A DNA stretch of 64,000 bases from Chryseobacterium sp. G0201 (GCF_003815655.1 NZ_CP033917.1:4712001-4776000), one strand, 5' to 3'; positions 17,769-26,598 are shown, counted from the first letter of the stretch. The notes: generated by a model not told the origin, from the letters alone. A program made the numbers and translations.

Positions 17769-18761
17769 CTAGTTACTAATATCCTCGTTGATTATTTTTA
17801 TTTCTTTTAATTCAGTTTCACCTCTAATGGGTTCAGAATTATCTGCATACACTTCCCATTTTATTGAGCTAGATGATTGCAAAATCTCTTTATTCAAACT
17901 TAAACTCTTTACTTTAAATTTCAATCGAGGCAATATCGGGTCGTATCTTGATGGTCCATATTTCTTTATCGTGTCAAAACCTGTAAATTTTACATCTACA
18001 ACGTCTCTTATAGTATTATCACCAAAGTACTCTTCAAAATCATCACCTTGCTGTCCTTTATTTTTTGAAAGAAACTTTTTATTAAATATAAAGTAAGCAT
18101 TAATATAGTTGGCTAATACTTTCCCATTATTTCGAGCATACACATTTAAAAATATATTTTCTTTAATTTCTTTTTCAGGCGATTGCGGTGTTAGAAAACT
18201 CATTGTTGGGTGAGGAAAGCCGTTATTTGTAGTAACTTCATAAGTATTTATAACAATTTCAAATTCCAATTCGATTTTAGGAAACTTATTTCTATTGAGT
18301 ACATCCTTAATCTCATAATCGTACATAGGCTCAGAATTGAAATTAAATCTTTTATAATATTTTCTATCATTTGCTTGGTGTACAGTGTCACTTTTAGGGA
18401 TTTCGACCACATAAACAACCTCATTAGGTTCATTAATGGTTATTGGAATTATATTTATTCCTTGAATTCTTGGGGATATTCTTCCTTGTATAATCTGCTC
18501 AATCCATTCTTTTGATATAGCATTTCTGTCTATAGGATCAATTTTTTCAGGAATATGCTTGTTAATTGAATCTTCCTTAATTCCATAAATAATAACGCCT
18601 CCGTCAGAATTTGCAAATGCTGATACATCTTTTGAAATCTCATTTGCTTTTTTTTCATTTTTCTCTAAAGAACCAGAAGCTTTATAGTCAAGATGTAGGT
18701 TCTCTTCAATTTTATTATTAATTAGTTCTTGTATCTTCTCTAAATTATAATTTTCTTTCAT
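17769..18761 (-). CDS. AlbA_2 (Schlafen-type) domain protein
   Basis: The 330-residue protein has an N-terminal AlbA_2 domain (about 1-135), seen in EENLHLDYKASG, ISKDVSAFANSDGGVIIYGIKE and RKYYKRFNF. This is the divergent AAA_4/Schlafen fold found in nucleic acid-binding and RNase-linked proteins. The C-terminal 195 residues are beta-rich and unrecognised, and no C-terminal ATP-binding helix-turn-helix is visible. Members of this family occur in phage defence islands and as transcription regulators. It lies 113 bases downstream of, and on the same strand as, a HEPN-type gene. That neighbourhood suggests a defence role, which is inferred. Confidence 0.8.
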   Translation of the reverse strand: MKENYNLEKIQELINNKIEENLHLDYKASGSLEKNEKKANEISKDVSAFANSDGGVIIYGIKEDSINKHIPEKIDPIDRNAISKEWIEQIIQGRISPRIQGINIIPITINEPNEVVYVVEIPKSDTVHQANDRKYYKRFNFNSEPMYDYEIKDVLNRNKFPKIELEFEIVINTYEVTTNNGFPHPTMSFLTPQSPEKEIKENIFLNVYARNNGKVLANYINAYFIFNKKFLSKNKGQQGDDFEEYFGDNTIRDVVDVKFTGFDTIKKYGPSRYDPILPRLKFKVKSLSLNKEILQSSSSIKWEVYADNSEPIRGETELKEIKIINEDISN

Positions 18762-18873
18762 GCTATATAATTTATAATTATAAAAATCAATTAAGATTTC
18801 TAATAGATATTGTTCAATGTTTTTATTTATCTAATTTTTGTTTCTCATCGACATGAAGAGAATTTATGTTTGA

Positions 18874-20199
18874 CTAGTATCCTAAATATTCTATTTTAGC
18901 AAAGAAAAAAGAATCTATTATTTTCCATATTCCTCCTGATTGTCCAAATACTAAGTTTTCATTTTGTTCATTTTCATATATCATCCGCAATAATATTTCT
19001 TCTACATATTCCTTTTCATTGAATAAGATAGTAATTATTACAACTATCTCGGTTATAGCTGGCGCTTTATGATCAATCGAAACTATTTCAAAATCTTTTA
19101 ATTTTTTATTCTCGAAGATCTTTCTTACCCTTCCTGCTTCCTTTCCGAAGTTTACTTCTTTTGTGAAAAATGAAATTTGTTTGGCTATAGCACCATAATT
19201 ATTGTTTTGCCAATTTATTAAAAAATTTATAGCATCTTTTTCAGGAGTAAAATCTTTGTAATCACCTAATGCGCCTTTTGAAGGGAAATCCTCACCTATT
19301 ATTGGTTTCCTTTCTTTCCAACAGTTCATATAATTATCCATTTCTTTAAACTTCAACTGCCGTTCTTGATATTTAATAGTACTGTTTTTTAATTCAATAA
19401 GTGATTCTTTTAAATTTTGCTTTTTATTTTCTTTAGGTGGATTTTCTTTGTTTCTTTTTAGAGCTTTTGCCCAATCATTAATTGCAAATAGAGTCAGCCA
19501 AGATTTTGCAGCTACGTATTTATTACCATACGAAATATCCCTTCCATGTAGTATGCCATTTCGATATGGAAAAAATATTTCATCAGTAGTTGTGCCTTTT
19601 CTAGTTACATTTAGTATGTCTCGTAATTTCGAAAGCCCCGTACTATGTGCAGCAATAGAATCCCAAGCTGTTAAATCTGTATTTTCGGCAAAAAAACCTT
19701 TACTTTTACTTATGTCATTGACTGTGCCATCAATTATCATCAGTAGTAAAGGTATTGCTGAATAAAATTTCTTTGCTTTTGTATCTTCATAAGCCGCATT
19801 TATCAGCTCATTTCTTTTCCGAAATTCAGGTACTCCGTAGACTGACGAAACTAGCCAACTCATCTCTTCAGATGTGTAGTAATCCGCAAGTTTTTCTTCA
19901 GCAGTATTTAAGCTACCTGATTCAGCAAGCTGAATACATTCTAACATGAGGTTATGATTTATTGACTCATGAGCAATCCAGCCTAATTCACTAAAATATT
20001 TGTTAAAACTATCTGGACTTTTAGAAATTTCTTTGAACTGTTTTTCCAGATCCTCAAAATTTTCTAAAGCTCCTAAAACATTTTTAGCAGTCTTACTAAA
20101 TGGCGCAAGGAGAGATGCAATTTGTTTAATTGCTTTTCCTCCTTTTATATTATTTCTAAATTCTTCAAATGAAGAATTATCTTCAATTTTATCACTCAT
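18874..20199 (-). CDS. HEPN-motif protein, possible RNase effector
   Basis: The 441-residue acidic and basic mixed protein lacks signal or membrane segments. In its middle, FFPYRNGILHGRD carries R213 and H218 in the spacing Rx4H, with Asn after Arg, the catalytic signature of HEPN RNases. The preceding hydrophobic helix (FYSAIPLLLMIIDGTVND) and following helix (AAKSWLTLFAINDWAKAL) fit the HEPN four-helix bundle. The C-terminal 170 residues contain a beta-rich NTF2-like or unknown module. Upstream it diverges from an unknown gene at 20321, and downstream is the AlbA_2 gene. Confidence 0.65.
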   Translation of the reverse strand: MSDKIEDNSSFEEFRNNIKGGKAIKQIASLLAPFSKTAKNVLGALENFEDLEKQFKEISKSPDSFNKYFSELGWIAHESINHNLMLECIQLAESGSLNTAEEKLADYYTSEEMSWLVSSVYGVPEFRKRNELINAAYEDTKAKKFYSAIPLLLMIIDGTVNDISKSKGFFAENTDLTAWDSIAAHSTGLSKLRDILNVTRKGTTTDEIFFPYRNGILHGRDISYGNKYVAAKSWLTLFAINDWAKALKRNKENPPKENKKQNLKESLIELKNSTIKYQERQLKFKEMDNYMNCWKERKPIIGEDFPSKGALGDYKDFTPEKDAINFLINWQNNNYGAIAKQISFFTKEVNFGKEAGRVRKIFENKKLKDFEIVSIDHKAPAITEIVVIITILFNEKEYVEEILLRMIYENEQNENLVFGQSGGIWKIIDSFFFAKIEYLGY

Positions 20200-20320
20200 T
20201 CGCAGGGTTTATATGCAATTAACTAATTTTAAAATTAAGAATAAAATTAAAACAAATCAAGCTATGAACTTGAACTATTAAATATTAATTTTACGCTAAA
20301 CCTTTTATATATTAATTTCT

Positions 20321-20797
20321 ATGACCGAATCCTTAAAAGCTATAATTGAGTCATCAAAAAATAATGAATTTGAAACCGAGATTACTTTAAATCAGGTTAT
20401 TCAAGCTAAAAATTTGATCAATATTGAACCAAAAAATAAAATTGACCTTTTTAGTGTCATTTGCTCAATGAATCTTATTAATGCGGCTATAAAAAGTAAA
20501 AATTTTAAAGAAATGGTGTATTATGGTATGTTAAAGCCAAAGGTTTCTCAATTTTTAAAATATATTTTAGAAAATGAAAAGTTAAAATCTGAAGTCCAAT
20601 TTTATATTGATAAAGCAGACAAATGCGCTTACATAGAAATTTACGATTTACAATTTGGATTTCATAATATAACAATAGATGAAAAGTTACAAAACTTTAT
20701 TGAATCACCTGGTAACAATCCAAAACCTTGGAAAGGAATACGGCTTCAAAAAGTAGCGGGGGAACTATTCAACTATGCTATAAATAATAAGATCTGA
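20321..20797 (+). CDS. hypothetical protein of the defence-like cluster
   Basis: The 158-residue soluble protein is rich in Asn, Lys, Ile and Glu. The N-terminal helices (SLKAIIESSKNNEFETEI) are followed by a beta segment YIEIYDLQFGFHNITI and a C-terminal motif PWKGIRLQKVAGELF. No family is recognised. It is divergent from the HEPN gene and convergent with the large HEPN-type gene (30-base gap to 20827). Confidence 0.6.
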   Translation: MTESLKAIIESSKNNEFETEITLNQVIQAKNLINIEPKNKIDLFSVICSMNLINAAIKSKNFKEMVYYGMLKPKVSQFLKYILENEKLKSEVQFYIDKADKCAYIEIYDLQFGFHNITIDEKLQNFIESPGNNPKPWKGIRLQKVAGELFNYAINNKI

Positions 20798-20826
20798 AAA
20801 GAAAAAGTAATTTATAAACAATACAG

Positions 20827-22776
20827 CTAATTATTAAGTTTAGAAATTGCTAAGTCATCATCAATCTTCAACAATACTAAGACTAATAATTTTAAATATA
20901 TAATATAAGCATGATCATGTTTCTCGGTATTTTCTGGAGTAGCTTGAGTACCGTGCAAATAACTATTTCTCAAATCCATACCATTAGTAAAATCGCTCTT
21001 ATTCAAAAAGTAATTTAAATATGCTTGCTCAGGTTTTGAAAAAAGAGAAGAACCAAAATAAATCATATCTTCAGATATCATTTTTAGAACTTCCGTTTGA
21101 AAATCAGAAGGATAGTGATAATATGAACCCGCCTCGTTTTCTCTTAAATCTTTAATTATAAAAACTCTTGGTATGTTTGTTATTTGTAGAAAGCCATCAT
21201 TATCTACAATTATCAACCCTTTCTCGATAAGATAATCTAATTGAGGTTTTTGATGTTCATGATAAGAATCAAATTTAACTTTTTCATTTGCAAGCAAGTC
21301 AAAAAAAGTAGTATAATTTTTCTCTAGAAAAGGCTCAACATAGGATAGACTCATTTGATCAGAGAAAAACAAATTTGAAAGAGATAAAACTTCATTACAA
21401 TTATCATTAAAGTAGATATACTTGTTAATGTTTATACTAGGAATATCTTTTAATGCAGATGGTGAAGATGATATTTGAAGAAGCTCAAAATCTATGATTC
21501 CGTCCTCAACATAAAGCTTATATTGCTTTAATAAAGATTCAAATTCAGGTGCTAGAAATCTAACTTTTTCAAAATTTGAAATTGCTGATGAAACAGAAAA
21601 AGTTGCATTCTCAGCAAAATTGTACTTGTCTTGAAAAACATTTGTGAAAATAGATTGAAAGACTTTTTCCAAGGAAATATCTAATAAATTTAGCATTTGA
21701 ATATAGCCGTGAATTTGTGCTTGGGAAGTCAATTCTGACAGAAAAAAACTTGTTCCAACTTTATAATCGTTTTGAGATTGAATACCCATTAGTCTTTCAA
21801 TTGCCCCTATTTGGCTTCTTTTACTGACAAGATCAATTCTATTTTGTTCATCAACATACTCAAATAAATATTTAAAATTTTTAAATAAGGAATATGGATC
21901 AGTATTTTCTTTAATAAAATCTACACTATACACATAATTAACAGTATGATTAGCATCAATTGAACCTTCTTTTATTTTATCAGCACCCTCTTTAAAGCCA
22001 ACAGTAACTCCATATTTAATACCTCTATTTCCAAGTAAAAATTTCTCAGTTTCGCTTTTATTCAAGCGTTTTGCTTTTAATCTCGTTTTATCATTAATTT
22101 TAAAATCATTCTTAGTTCGTACATTTTGAATCAGTTGGACATAATTTAAATTTGTATCGTTAGAATCTACATAATTGTCTATAATAAGTTCCTTATCTTC
22201 AATACTTAGGCTTTTTGGTAGAAAACTTTTCTTATGCTGAAAACTATTTTCCTTTTCATAAAAAGACAGTAAAATTTCAGCTGTTTTTGAATACATCAAC
22301 AAGAAGTTCTTTATTTCGAGATCATAAAAGTTGACCAGATTTTTATGGGTCAAAAAAATGTTGATGAGATAAGGTTCATTTGAAAGAATACTTTCAAAAT
22401 TGATTTTGGATATTTGATGAAATCCATTATGACTGTCAATTAACTCCCAAAATGAAACAACATAACTATGGATAATTTTTTCATGAAAACTAATTACATT
22501 TTCATCGTTTATACTAGCTATAAATTTTCCAATAATTCTATTATAGCTATTAGCTTTTTCTTTAAAATCACTAATTTCTTCCTGTGACCATTTATTTAAA
22601 TATATACCGCTATCCAAATATTTTTTGATATTGTATAGCTCTAGAACGTCATTTATATCTGAATAATTTTCTTGTGTATCACTTTTAAGTTTATTTTCAC
22701 CTTTAGAAAGTTGATGACCACCTGCCATATCTTCTTTTGAATAAAATACAACTCTATTTAAATCTGCGTTTCGCAT
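20827..22776 (-). CDS. large protein with C-terminal HEPN-type motif
   Basis: The 649-residue protein has no signal peptide. The sequence is helical throughout with many Asn, Lys and Phe. The last 55 residues contain LRNSYLHGTQ (R603, N604, H608), an RNx3H motif, followed by a long hydrophobic helix (AYIIYLKLLVLVLLKIDDDL). This layout matches C-terminal HEPN domains of DUF4209-like proteins, but the rest is not recognised. It shows no sequence relation to the other HEPN protein at 18874 apart from the motif. A defence or abortive-infection role is plausible but unproven. Confidence 0.6.
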   Translation of the reverse strand: MRNADLNRVVFYSKEDMAGGHQLSKGENKLKSDTQENYSDINDVLELYNIKKYLDSGIYLNKWSQEEISDFKEKANSYNRIIGKFIASINDENVISFHEKIIHSYVVSFWELIDSHNGFHQISKINFESILSNEPYLINIFLTHKNLVNFYDLEIKNFLLMYSKTAEILLSFYEKENSFQHKKSFLPKSLSIEDKELIIDNYVDSNDTNLNYVQLIQNVRTKNDFKINDKTRLKAKRLNKSETEKFLLGNRGIKYGVTVGFKEGADKIKEGSIDANHTVNYVYSVDFIKENTDPYSLFKNFKYLFEYVDEQNRIDLVSKRSQIGAIERLMGIQSQNDYKVGTSFFLSELTSQAQIHGYIQMLNLLDISLEKVFQSIFTNVFQDKYNFAENATFSVSSAISNFEKVRFLAPEFESLLKQYKLYVEDGIIDFELLQISSSPSALKDIPSININKYIYFNDNCNEVLSLSNLFFSDQMSLSYVEPFLEKNYTTFFDLLANEKVKFDSYHEHQKPQLDYLIEKGLIIVDNDGFLQITNIPRVFIIKDLRENEAGSYYHYPSDFQTEVLKMISEDMIYFGSSLFSKPEQAYLNYFLNKSDFTNGMDLRNSYLHGTQATPENTEKHDHAYIIYLKLLVLVLLKIDDDLAISKLNN

Positions 22777-22902
22777 ACTATTGCTTATTTTTATTTGTGA
22801 TAAATATACTATAGCTTCTTGTTAATACATTATGGTTTTCCGTAATAATCTCAATTTCATTAATACTAAACTTCTATCAATTCAAAAATTTTATAGTTAC
22901 AT

Positions 22903-23073
22903 TTATCTTAAAAGTGTTCTTAAGCTATCTACAGAAGTTTTTACAGTTTTATCATTCATTAGATCTTCCACTAAGAATATTGGTGCATTACTAGTTGATA
23001 AATGTATAAATGCCATTTCCTCAAAACTTAAATCTTCAATATGCTTTGATCGAAATTGTGTAGGAGCTATCAT
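22903..23073 (-). CDS. small acidic hypothetical protein (56 residues)
   Basis: An open frame of 56 codons starting MIAPTQFRSKHIEDLSFEEM. Its composition and periodicity resemble real protein (helical, acidic) rather than translated junk. A promoter box lies 25 bases upstream, and it precedes the 649-residue gene on the same strand by 126 bases. It could be an antitoxin-like or regulatory partner, but nothing in it is diagnostic. Confidence 0.5.
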   Translation of the reverse strand: MIAPTQFRSKHIEDLSFEEMAFIHLSTSNAPIFLVEDLMNDKTVKTSVDSLRTLLR

Positions 23074-23097
23074 GTTAAAAGTTATTAGTAATTATTT

Positions 23098-23105
23098 CAA
23101 ATATA
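23098..23105 (-). promoter_or_regulatory. -7 promoter box (TATATTTG) for the 56-residue ORF
   Basis: Perfect TAnnTTTG on the minus strand, 25 bases before the ATG at 23073. Confidence 0.4.
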
Positions 23106-23228
23106 CGAGAAATTTCTTTTAATCATTTATAGTTTGAACGACATACAACTTACAATTTTCTGTTTTTTTTATATTTTACTTATACATATTTGTAGTCATA
23201 TTCGGAGCATATATCCAATCTTACTTTA

Positions 23229-24542
23229 TTATATCTTTTCTAAATCATATTTCATTAAATCATCCAAATCTTTTAATAGAGGATTCATTTCGAGAAACTT
23301 TTTGAACAATCTTTTTTTAGTTACCCCCCATTTGTACTTGTTCTTCATCAAGATCTTGCAGTAATTCAGTTTTTAATTTAGTATAATAAGACTGAACAGT
23401 CTTTGGATCTTTAATAGCTACTTTCGCCACGCTTTTTATAGTCATTTTTCCATGTAAACTAAAATCCCAATTTTTCATTATTTCTAAAAGCTCTGATTGA
23501 GTTTTATTTGTTCTGTCCTGATGAACTTTTTTAATATTCAATCGCCTTTTTTCAGTTGGTGTAAAATTTTTAGATGCATCATAAATAAACCTCCTTTCAG
23601 CATTCGGGATAGGTTCAACATCATTTAGGTTTTGATAAATCTTTGCTATTGTTGTCTCAATTTCACTGTTTTCAAGGGGCGGACTCATTTTACCATAGTT
23701 AACTGCGTACAAATATTTTAGTATCAAATCTTTTTCTGCTGCTTTATTCAAAGCAATTAACTGATATGCTATGCTTTTTAGGATATTTTCCCTTTCTCCT
23801 TCTAAAATTTTTCTGAATGGCACATATATTAATGAATATTCGAGTTTAGTCGTAATTCTACAAATGATTCTGCCATAAAAAGATTGAATTCGAAAGGAGC
23901 CTTGTACTTTATAGTTACCTGGTTTTAAATTGTCAAAGCTTCTATCGTATAATCTTCTTCTCATTTTCCATACAGTCCCATTTATCATACCGTTCCATGG
24001 CTCATCATAATAGTAATCCATCTGCGTTGCTTTCGCCTCCAATCTTGTCTGAGACTTCATTGTAAAATAATCTGTTCCAGAAAAGACCCATCTATCCTGA
24101 AGATCAGGATCTGATAGTATATCCCCCACTAAATCAAAACCTGCATCTCTAAAACCTACCTTTAATAAATAGATAGGATGCGGACAAGGATGCATAATAT
24201 TGACGTTGAAAATATTTCCAGATCCATCAATGTAGTTTCTTTTCATTTTAGGAAGATTATTCTCAACTATACTATCATTAAAATATCCGTCAAAACTATC
24301 CCATATATCGTCAGAACCATATTTTTTGGTGAAAATTCTCGGAAAATTATAATTTGTTTGTGGCCATTTTTTCAGTACAATACCTTCCGCAAATGAATAG
24401 ATATCACCGACAATTTTTTTATAGATGGAACAGCTTATTTCATATTCGCCCTCAAGAGGAAGATTTGAATTGGATATAAGAGGAGATTTTTCTTCTAAAA
24501 CAATCCTTCAGTAGTTAAGTATTTCAATACATCTGTACTCAT
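23229..24542 (-). pseudogene. frameshifted gene with replication/primase-like C-terminus
   Basis: Three reading frames join into one protein of about 437 residues. The first 13 codons start at 24542 (MSTDVLKYLTTEG). The main body then runs in another frame, upstream of and including the ATG at 24246, back through LEEKSPLISNSNLPLEGEYE. The tail continues in a third register after 23317 (VTKKRLFKKFLEMNPLLK). The breaks are an apparent one-base loss near 24505 and one extra G in a G6 run at 23324-23329. The C-terminal 120 residues (SPPLENSEIETTIAKIYQN, then a helix-turn-helix around MTIKSVAKVAIKDPKTVQSY) resemble C-terminal parts of mobile-element replication or primase proteins. This match is tentative. 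The intact central ORF alone covers 23317-24246. Confidence 0.55.
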
Positions 24543-24591
24543 AATTATTTTTGTACAAATTTTGACAATTGCGAGCAATTGCTGTGTTACA

Positions 24592-24620
24592 TTAAAAAAG
24601 CCTGTTAAAATAACAGGCTT
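24592..24620 (-). terminator. terminator after the 84-residue gene
   Basis: A 10-bp perfect stem (AAGCCTGTTA with TAACAGGCTT), 3-base loop, and a T6 run on the minus strand. Confidence 0.85.
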
Positions 24621-24625
24621 CATTT

Positions 24626-24880
24626 TTATGCATCTTTCAATTTCCTGAGCAGATCAGGATGTTTGCACAATAATCTTAAAATCTTTCTGCTTGCAATGTG
24701 AAATTCTGATCTCAATAATTTTTCTTCCTGTGACAGATCTCCCGATTGTAAATTAGCATCTTCGAAAACATGAAAGATCATATCTTCCAATTCTTCAGGA
24801 GAATTTCCGATAATTAAATTTTGAAGTAATGTATAAACTTCGTTTTCAGCTTTAGCAGGTTGCATTAGTTCTTTTCTCAT
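24626..24880 (-). CDS. small helical hypothetical protein
   Basis: An 84-residue acidic protein predicted to be all helix (for example ENEVYTLLQNLIIGNSPEEL and FHIASRKILRLLCKHPDLL). No family recognised. It has a strong terminator directly after the stop. It sits near the right end of the island among single small genes with no strong links. Confidence 0.6.
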   Translation of the reverse strand: MRKELMQPAKAENEVYTLLQNLIIGNSPEELEDMIFHVFEDANLQSGDLSQEEKLLRSEFHIASRKILRLLCKHPDLLRKLKDA

Positions 24881-24969
24881 GATTTAAATCAAATTTTCGT
24901 GAGTAATAAGAACGAACAAGTTTGATATATGCTAATACAAAATTGCGCTGTATAACGTGGGTGGTAGTT

Positions 24970-25257
24970 TTATTTGTGTCCAAGGTTAAGTTCTTTCAAT
25001 TCAAAATAGCATTTTTCACAAACAATTTTCATATCTGAATATGCCATTAAATTATCATTCCATTCTTCTTCTTTCTGTCTTATTAGTTCACAATCGTTAC
25101 ACCAAGCCCATAAATCATCACCTTCTTCTAGCGCCATGTTTTCCTGAGTTTGAAATAATTCTTCAAAACCAACTTTTTTTTCGCTGAGAATGTGTTTGCA
25201 AGTGAATGCTATTCTGTTTAATTTATGCTTACAACATTCTACGTAATTATCTTCCAT
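24970..25257 (-). CDS. small cysteine-rich, probable zinc-binding protein
   Basis: A 95-residue acidic protein with regularly placed metal-ligand pairs: CCKH near the N-terminus, C..H in AFTCKHIL, CNDC (WAWCNDCELI) and CEKC (KIVCEKCYFELKE). This suggests two zinc sites. Trp and Glu-rich segments lie between the pairs. The layout recalls short zinc proteins seen beside cassette-like genes in Bacteroidota, but no named family is certain. It is flanked upstream by a long hairpin element (25357-25458). Confidence 0.6.
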   Translation of the reverse strand: MEDNYVECCKHKLNRIAFTCKHILSEKKVGFEELFQTQENMALEEGDDLWAWCNDCELIRQKEEEWNDNLMAYSDMKIVCEKCYFELKELNLGHK

Positions 25258-25356
25258 AATTATGAATTAAATTATCTAACTTAATTTCGTTGTCGACCAG
25301 TTCTGTTATAACTAAAAACATTTTCAATTCTATGCAATACAACATAGTCAAAAAAT

Positions 25357-25458
25357 TACCGCCAACGGTTTGGGGCTTTGCGATGGTAGGGCAATCGAAG
25401 AACTGTCGTTGAACTTTACAGTTTCGCCCCACTATTGCAAAACCGATGTTAGTGGCAG
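25357..25458. repeat. hairpin repeat element between two single-gene units
   Basis: The outer arms CCGCCAACGG and CCGATGTTAGTGG are imperfect complements, then TTTGCGATGGTAGGGC faces GCCCCACTATTGCAAA, and ACTGT/ACAGT closes the apex (25402-25422). The whole forms a bulged hairpin of about 100 bases. Its right edge (GTGGCAGTTTTATT) reappears with one change at 24962-24975, before the 3' end of the next gene. It looks like an attC-like or MITE-like element; type not established. Confidence 0.45.
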
Positions 25459-25463
25459 TTTTA

Positions 25464-26531
25464 TTAATATGTTCTGCTTTCACCATCATTTGGAATAAAT
25501 ATTTTTTCAGAAAGTCCAATTTTTGAAATTTCATTTTTTAATTGATCTCGTGTTGTCGGGCAATGATTTACGGCTTCTAGATGATTTGCGATTACTTGAT
25601 TTGGTGCATTTTTCACAAATTTCAAAATATCGTCCATTCTCATTAATAATGGTTGAAAAATATCTAATTGAGCCGTTCCACAAGCCACAACTGAAATTTC
25701 AGGTTTCAATTGTGTCAAAACGTTGTGTACGTCTTCTGTATAGATAGTATCAGCACTTAAATAAATAGACTTTTCATTTGGTAACTCAATATAAAAGCCC
25801 ATTACATTTCCCATTGGTTTTGCTACAAATCCGTATCCGTGTATTGCTGGAATGCCTTGTATTTTACCATCAAAAAGAGGACTTTCTTTCCAATAATTAA
25901 CTGTTTGAGATACATTTAATCCTTTTTTTCGCAATGTTTCTTCGTCCTTTATGCTACAAATAATAGGAATTTGTTTTGAGCGAAGAAAATTCTCTGCTTC
26001 TTTGTCTAAATGGTCTGGGTGTAAATGCGTTATTAAGCAATGGGTCGTCTTTTCGACTATGTGAATTGCATTATTTGGTAAATCTACAATAGGATTTCGT
26101 TGTGGCTTAAAACGGAAAAGGGTAAATGGTGGACTAGCAGTTCCTTTTTTTCCAAGCATTCGGTCTACTAAAATTACTTTTTCTCCGGTTTCAATTACCA
26201 AAGTTGCATTTCGCAAATAATGTACAGCATCCAATAAAGAAAAATGTAGATAATCAATCTTTTCTTCAATCAATTTGTCCATTAGAATGAATGTTTCTGG
26301 AAGTCCATAAATCTTTTGAGGCATTTCTTCTGGAGAAATTCTGTAACCGATTACGAAAGGATTATGAGCATATTCTGAAACTACTTTTTTCACTTCTCGA
26401 ACAATTTCCAGACTAAGTCTTAATCGATTTTCTAGAGAACCTCCCCTTTGGTCATTTCTTTTATTGAAAAAAAGGAGAGATGAAATTCTGAAGTAAAAAC
26501 CCGTGTGCTCAGTGAATTTCAACACCGTCAA
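25464..26531 (-). CDS. chimeric ORF: flavin oxidoreductase remnant fused to MBL-fold metallo-hydrolase
   Basis: Residues about 102-355 are a metallo-beta-lactamase-fold hydrolase of the UlaG-like type. The segment HYLRNATLVIETG is the usual beginning of such proteins. The metal motif T-H-L-H-P-D-H at 168-174 supplies the HxHxDH ligands, and later acidic and His residues (SADTIYT, ANHLEAVNH) fit the rest. Residues about 22-98 (FNKRNDQRGGSLENRLRLS) belong to the C-terminal half of an old-yellow-enzyme barrel. The two halves join near residue 100, with no start codon for the hydrolase at its natural position. The ORF may still produce hydrolase by internal initiation, but this is uncertain. Confidence 0.7.
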   Translation of the reverse strand: MTVLKFTEHTGFYFRISSLLFFNKRNDQRGGSLENRLRLSLEIVREVKKVVSEYAHNPFVIGYRISPEEMPQKIYGLPETFILMDKLIEEKIDYLHFSLLDAVHYLRNATLVIETGEKVILVDRMLGKKGTASPPFTLFRFKPQRNPIVDLPNNAIHIVEKTTHCLITHLHPDHLDKEAENFLRSKQIPIICSIKDEETLRKKGLNVSQTVNYWKESPLFDGKIQGIPAIHGYGFVAKPMGNVMGFYIELPNEKSIYLSADTIYTEDVHNVLTQLKPEISVVACGTAQLDIFQPLLMRMDDILKFVKNAPNQVIANHLEAVNHCPTTRDQLKNEISKIGLSEKIFIPNDGESRTY

Positions 26532-26598
26532 AACCTGCTACGATTGATCTTATGGTAGTTTCTCCAAATGCTTTGATAGTAGAGAAATCACAATTCTA
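26231..26598 (-). pseudogene. decayed old-yellow-enzyme (NADH:flavin oxidoreductase) fragment
   Basis: Reading upstream of the chimeric ORF in the same direction gives KAFGETTIRSIVAGFDGVEIH, then an in-frame TGA (26509-26511), then AHGFLLQNFISPFF, then a shift in a T7 run (26467-26473) into FNKRNDQRGGSLENR. This is the classic OYE region GFDGVEIHGA...QQFxSP...NKRTD..GGSLENR. The N-terminal 130 or so residues and the C-terminus are missing. A nonsense change, a one-base insertion and truncation at both sides show it is dead. Confidence 0.75.

Noticed and set aside
23311..23318. Programmed frameshift at the A7G run after the central ORF of the frameshifted gene
   Set aside because: The slippery-like run lies at and beyond the stop codon, in the wrong register for -1 slippage to bypass it; an indel in the G6 run explains the frames better.
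22832..23364. Two plus-strand frames (22832-23122, 23134-23364)
   Set aside because: Hydrophobic, Phe/Ile/Tyr-rich translations typical of the reverse strand of AT-rich coding DNA. The minus strand offers better readings (the 56-residue ORF and the frameshifted gene's tail).
25247..25534. Minus-strand 95-codon frame covering the hairpin element
   Set aside because: It runs through the inverted repeat at 25357-25458 and overlaps the ends of two better genes; no family resemblance.
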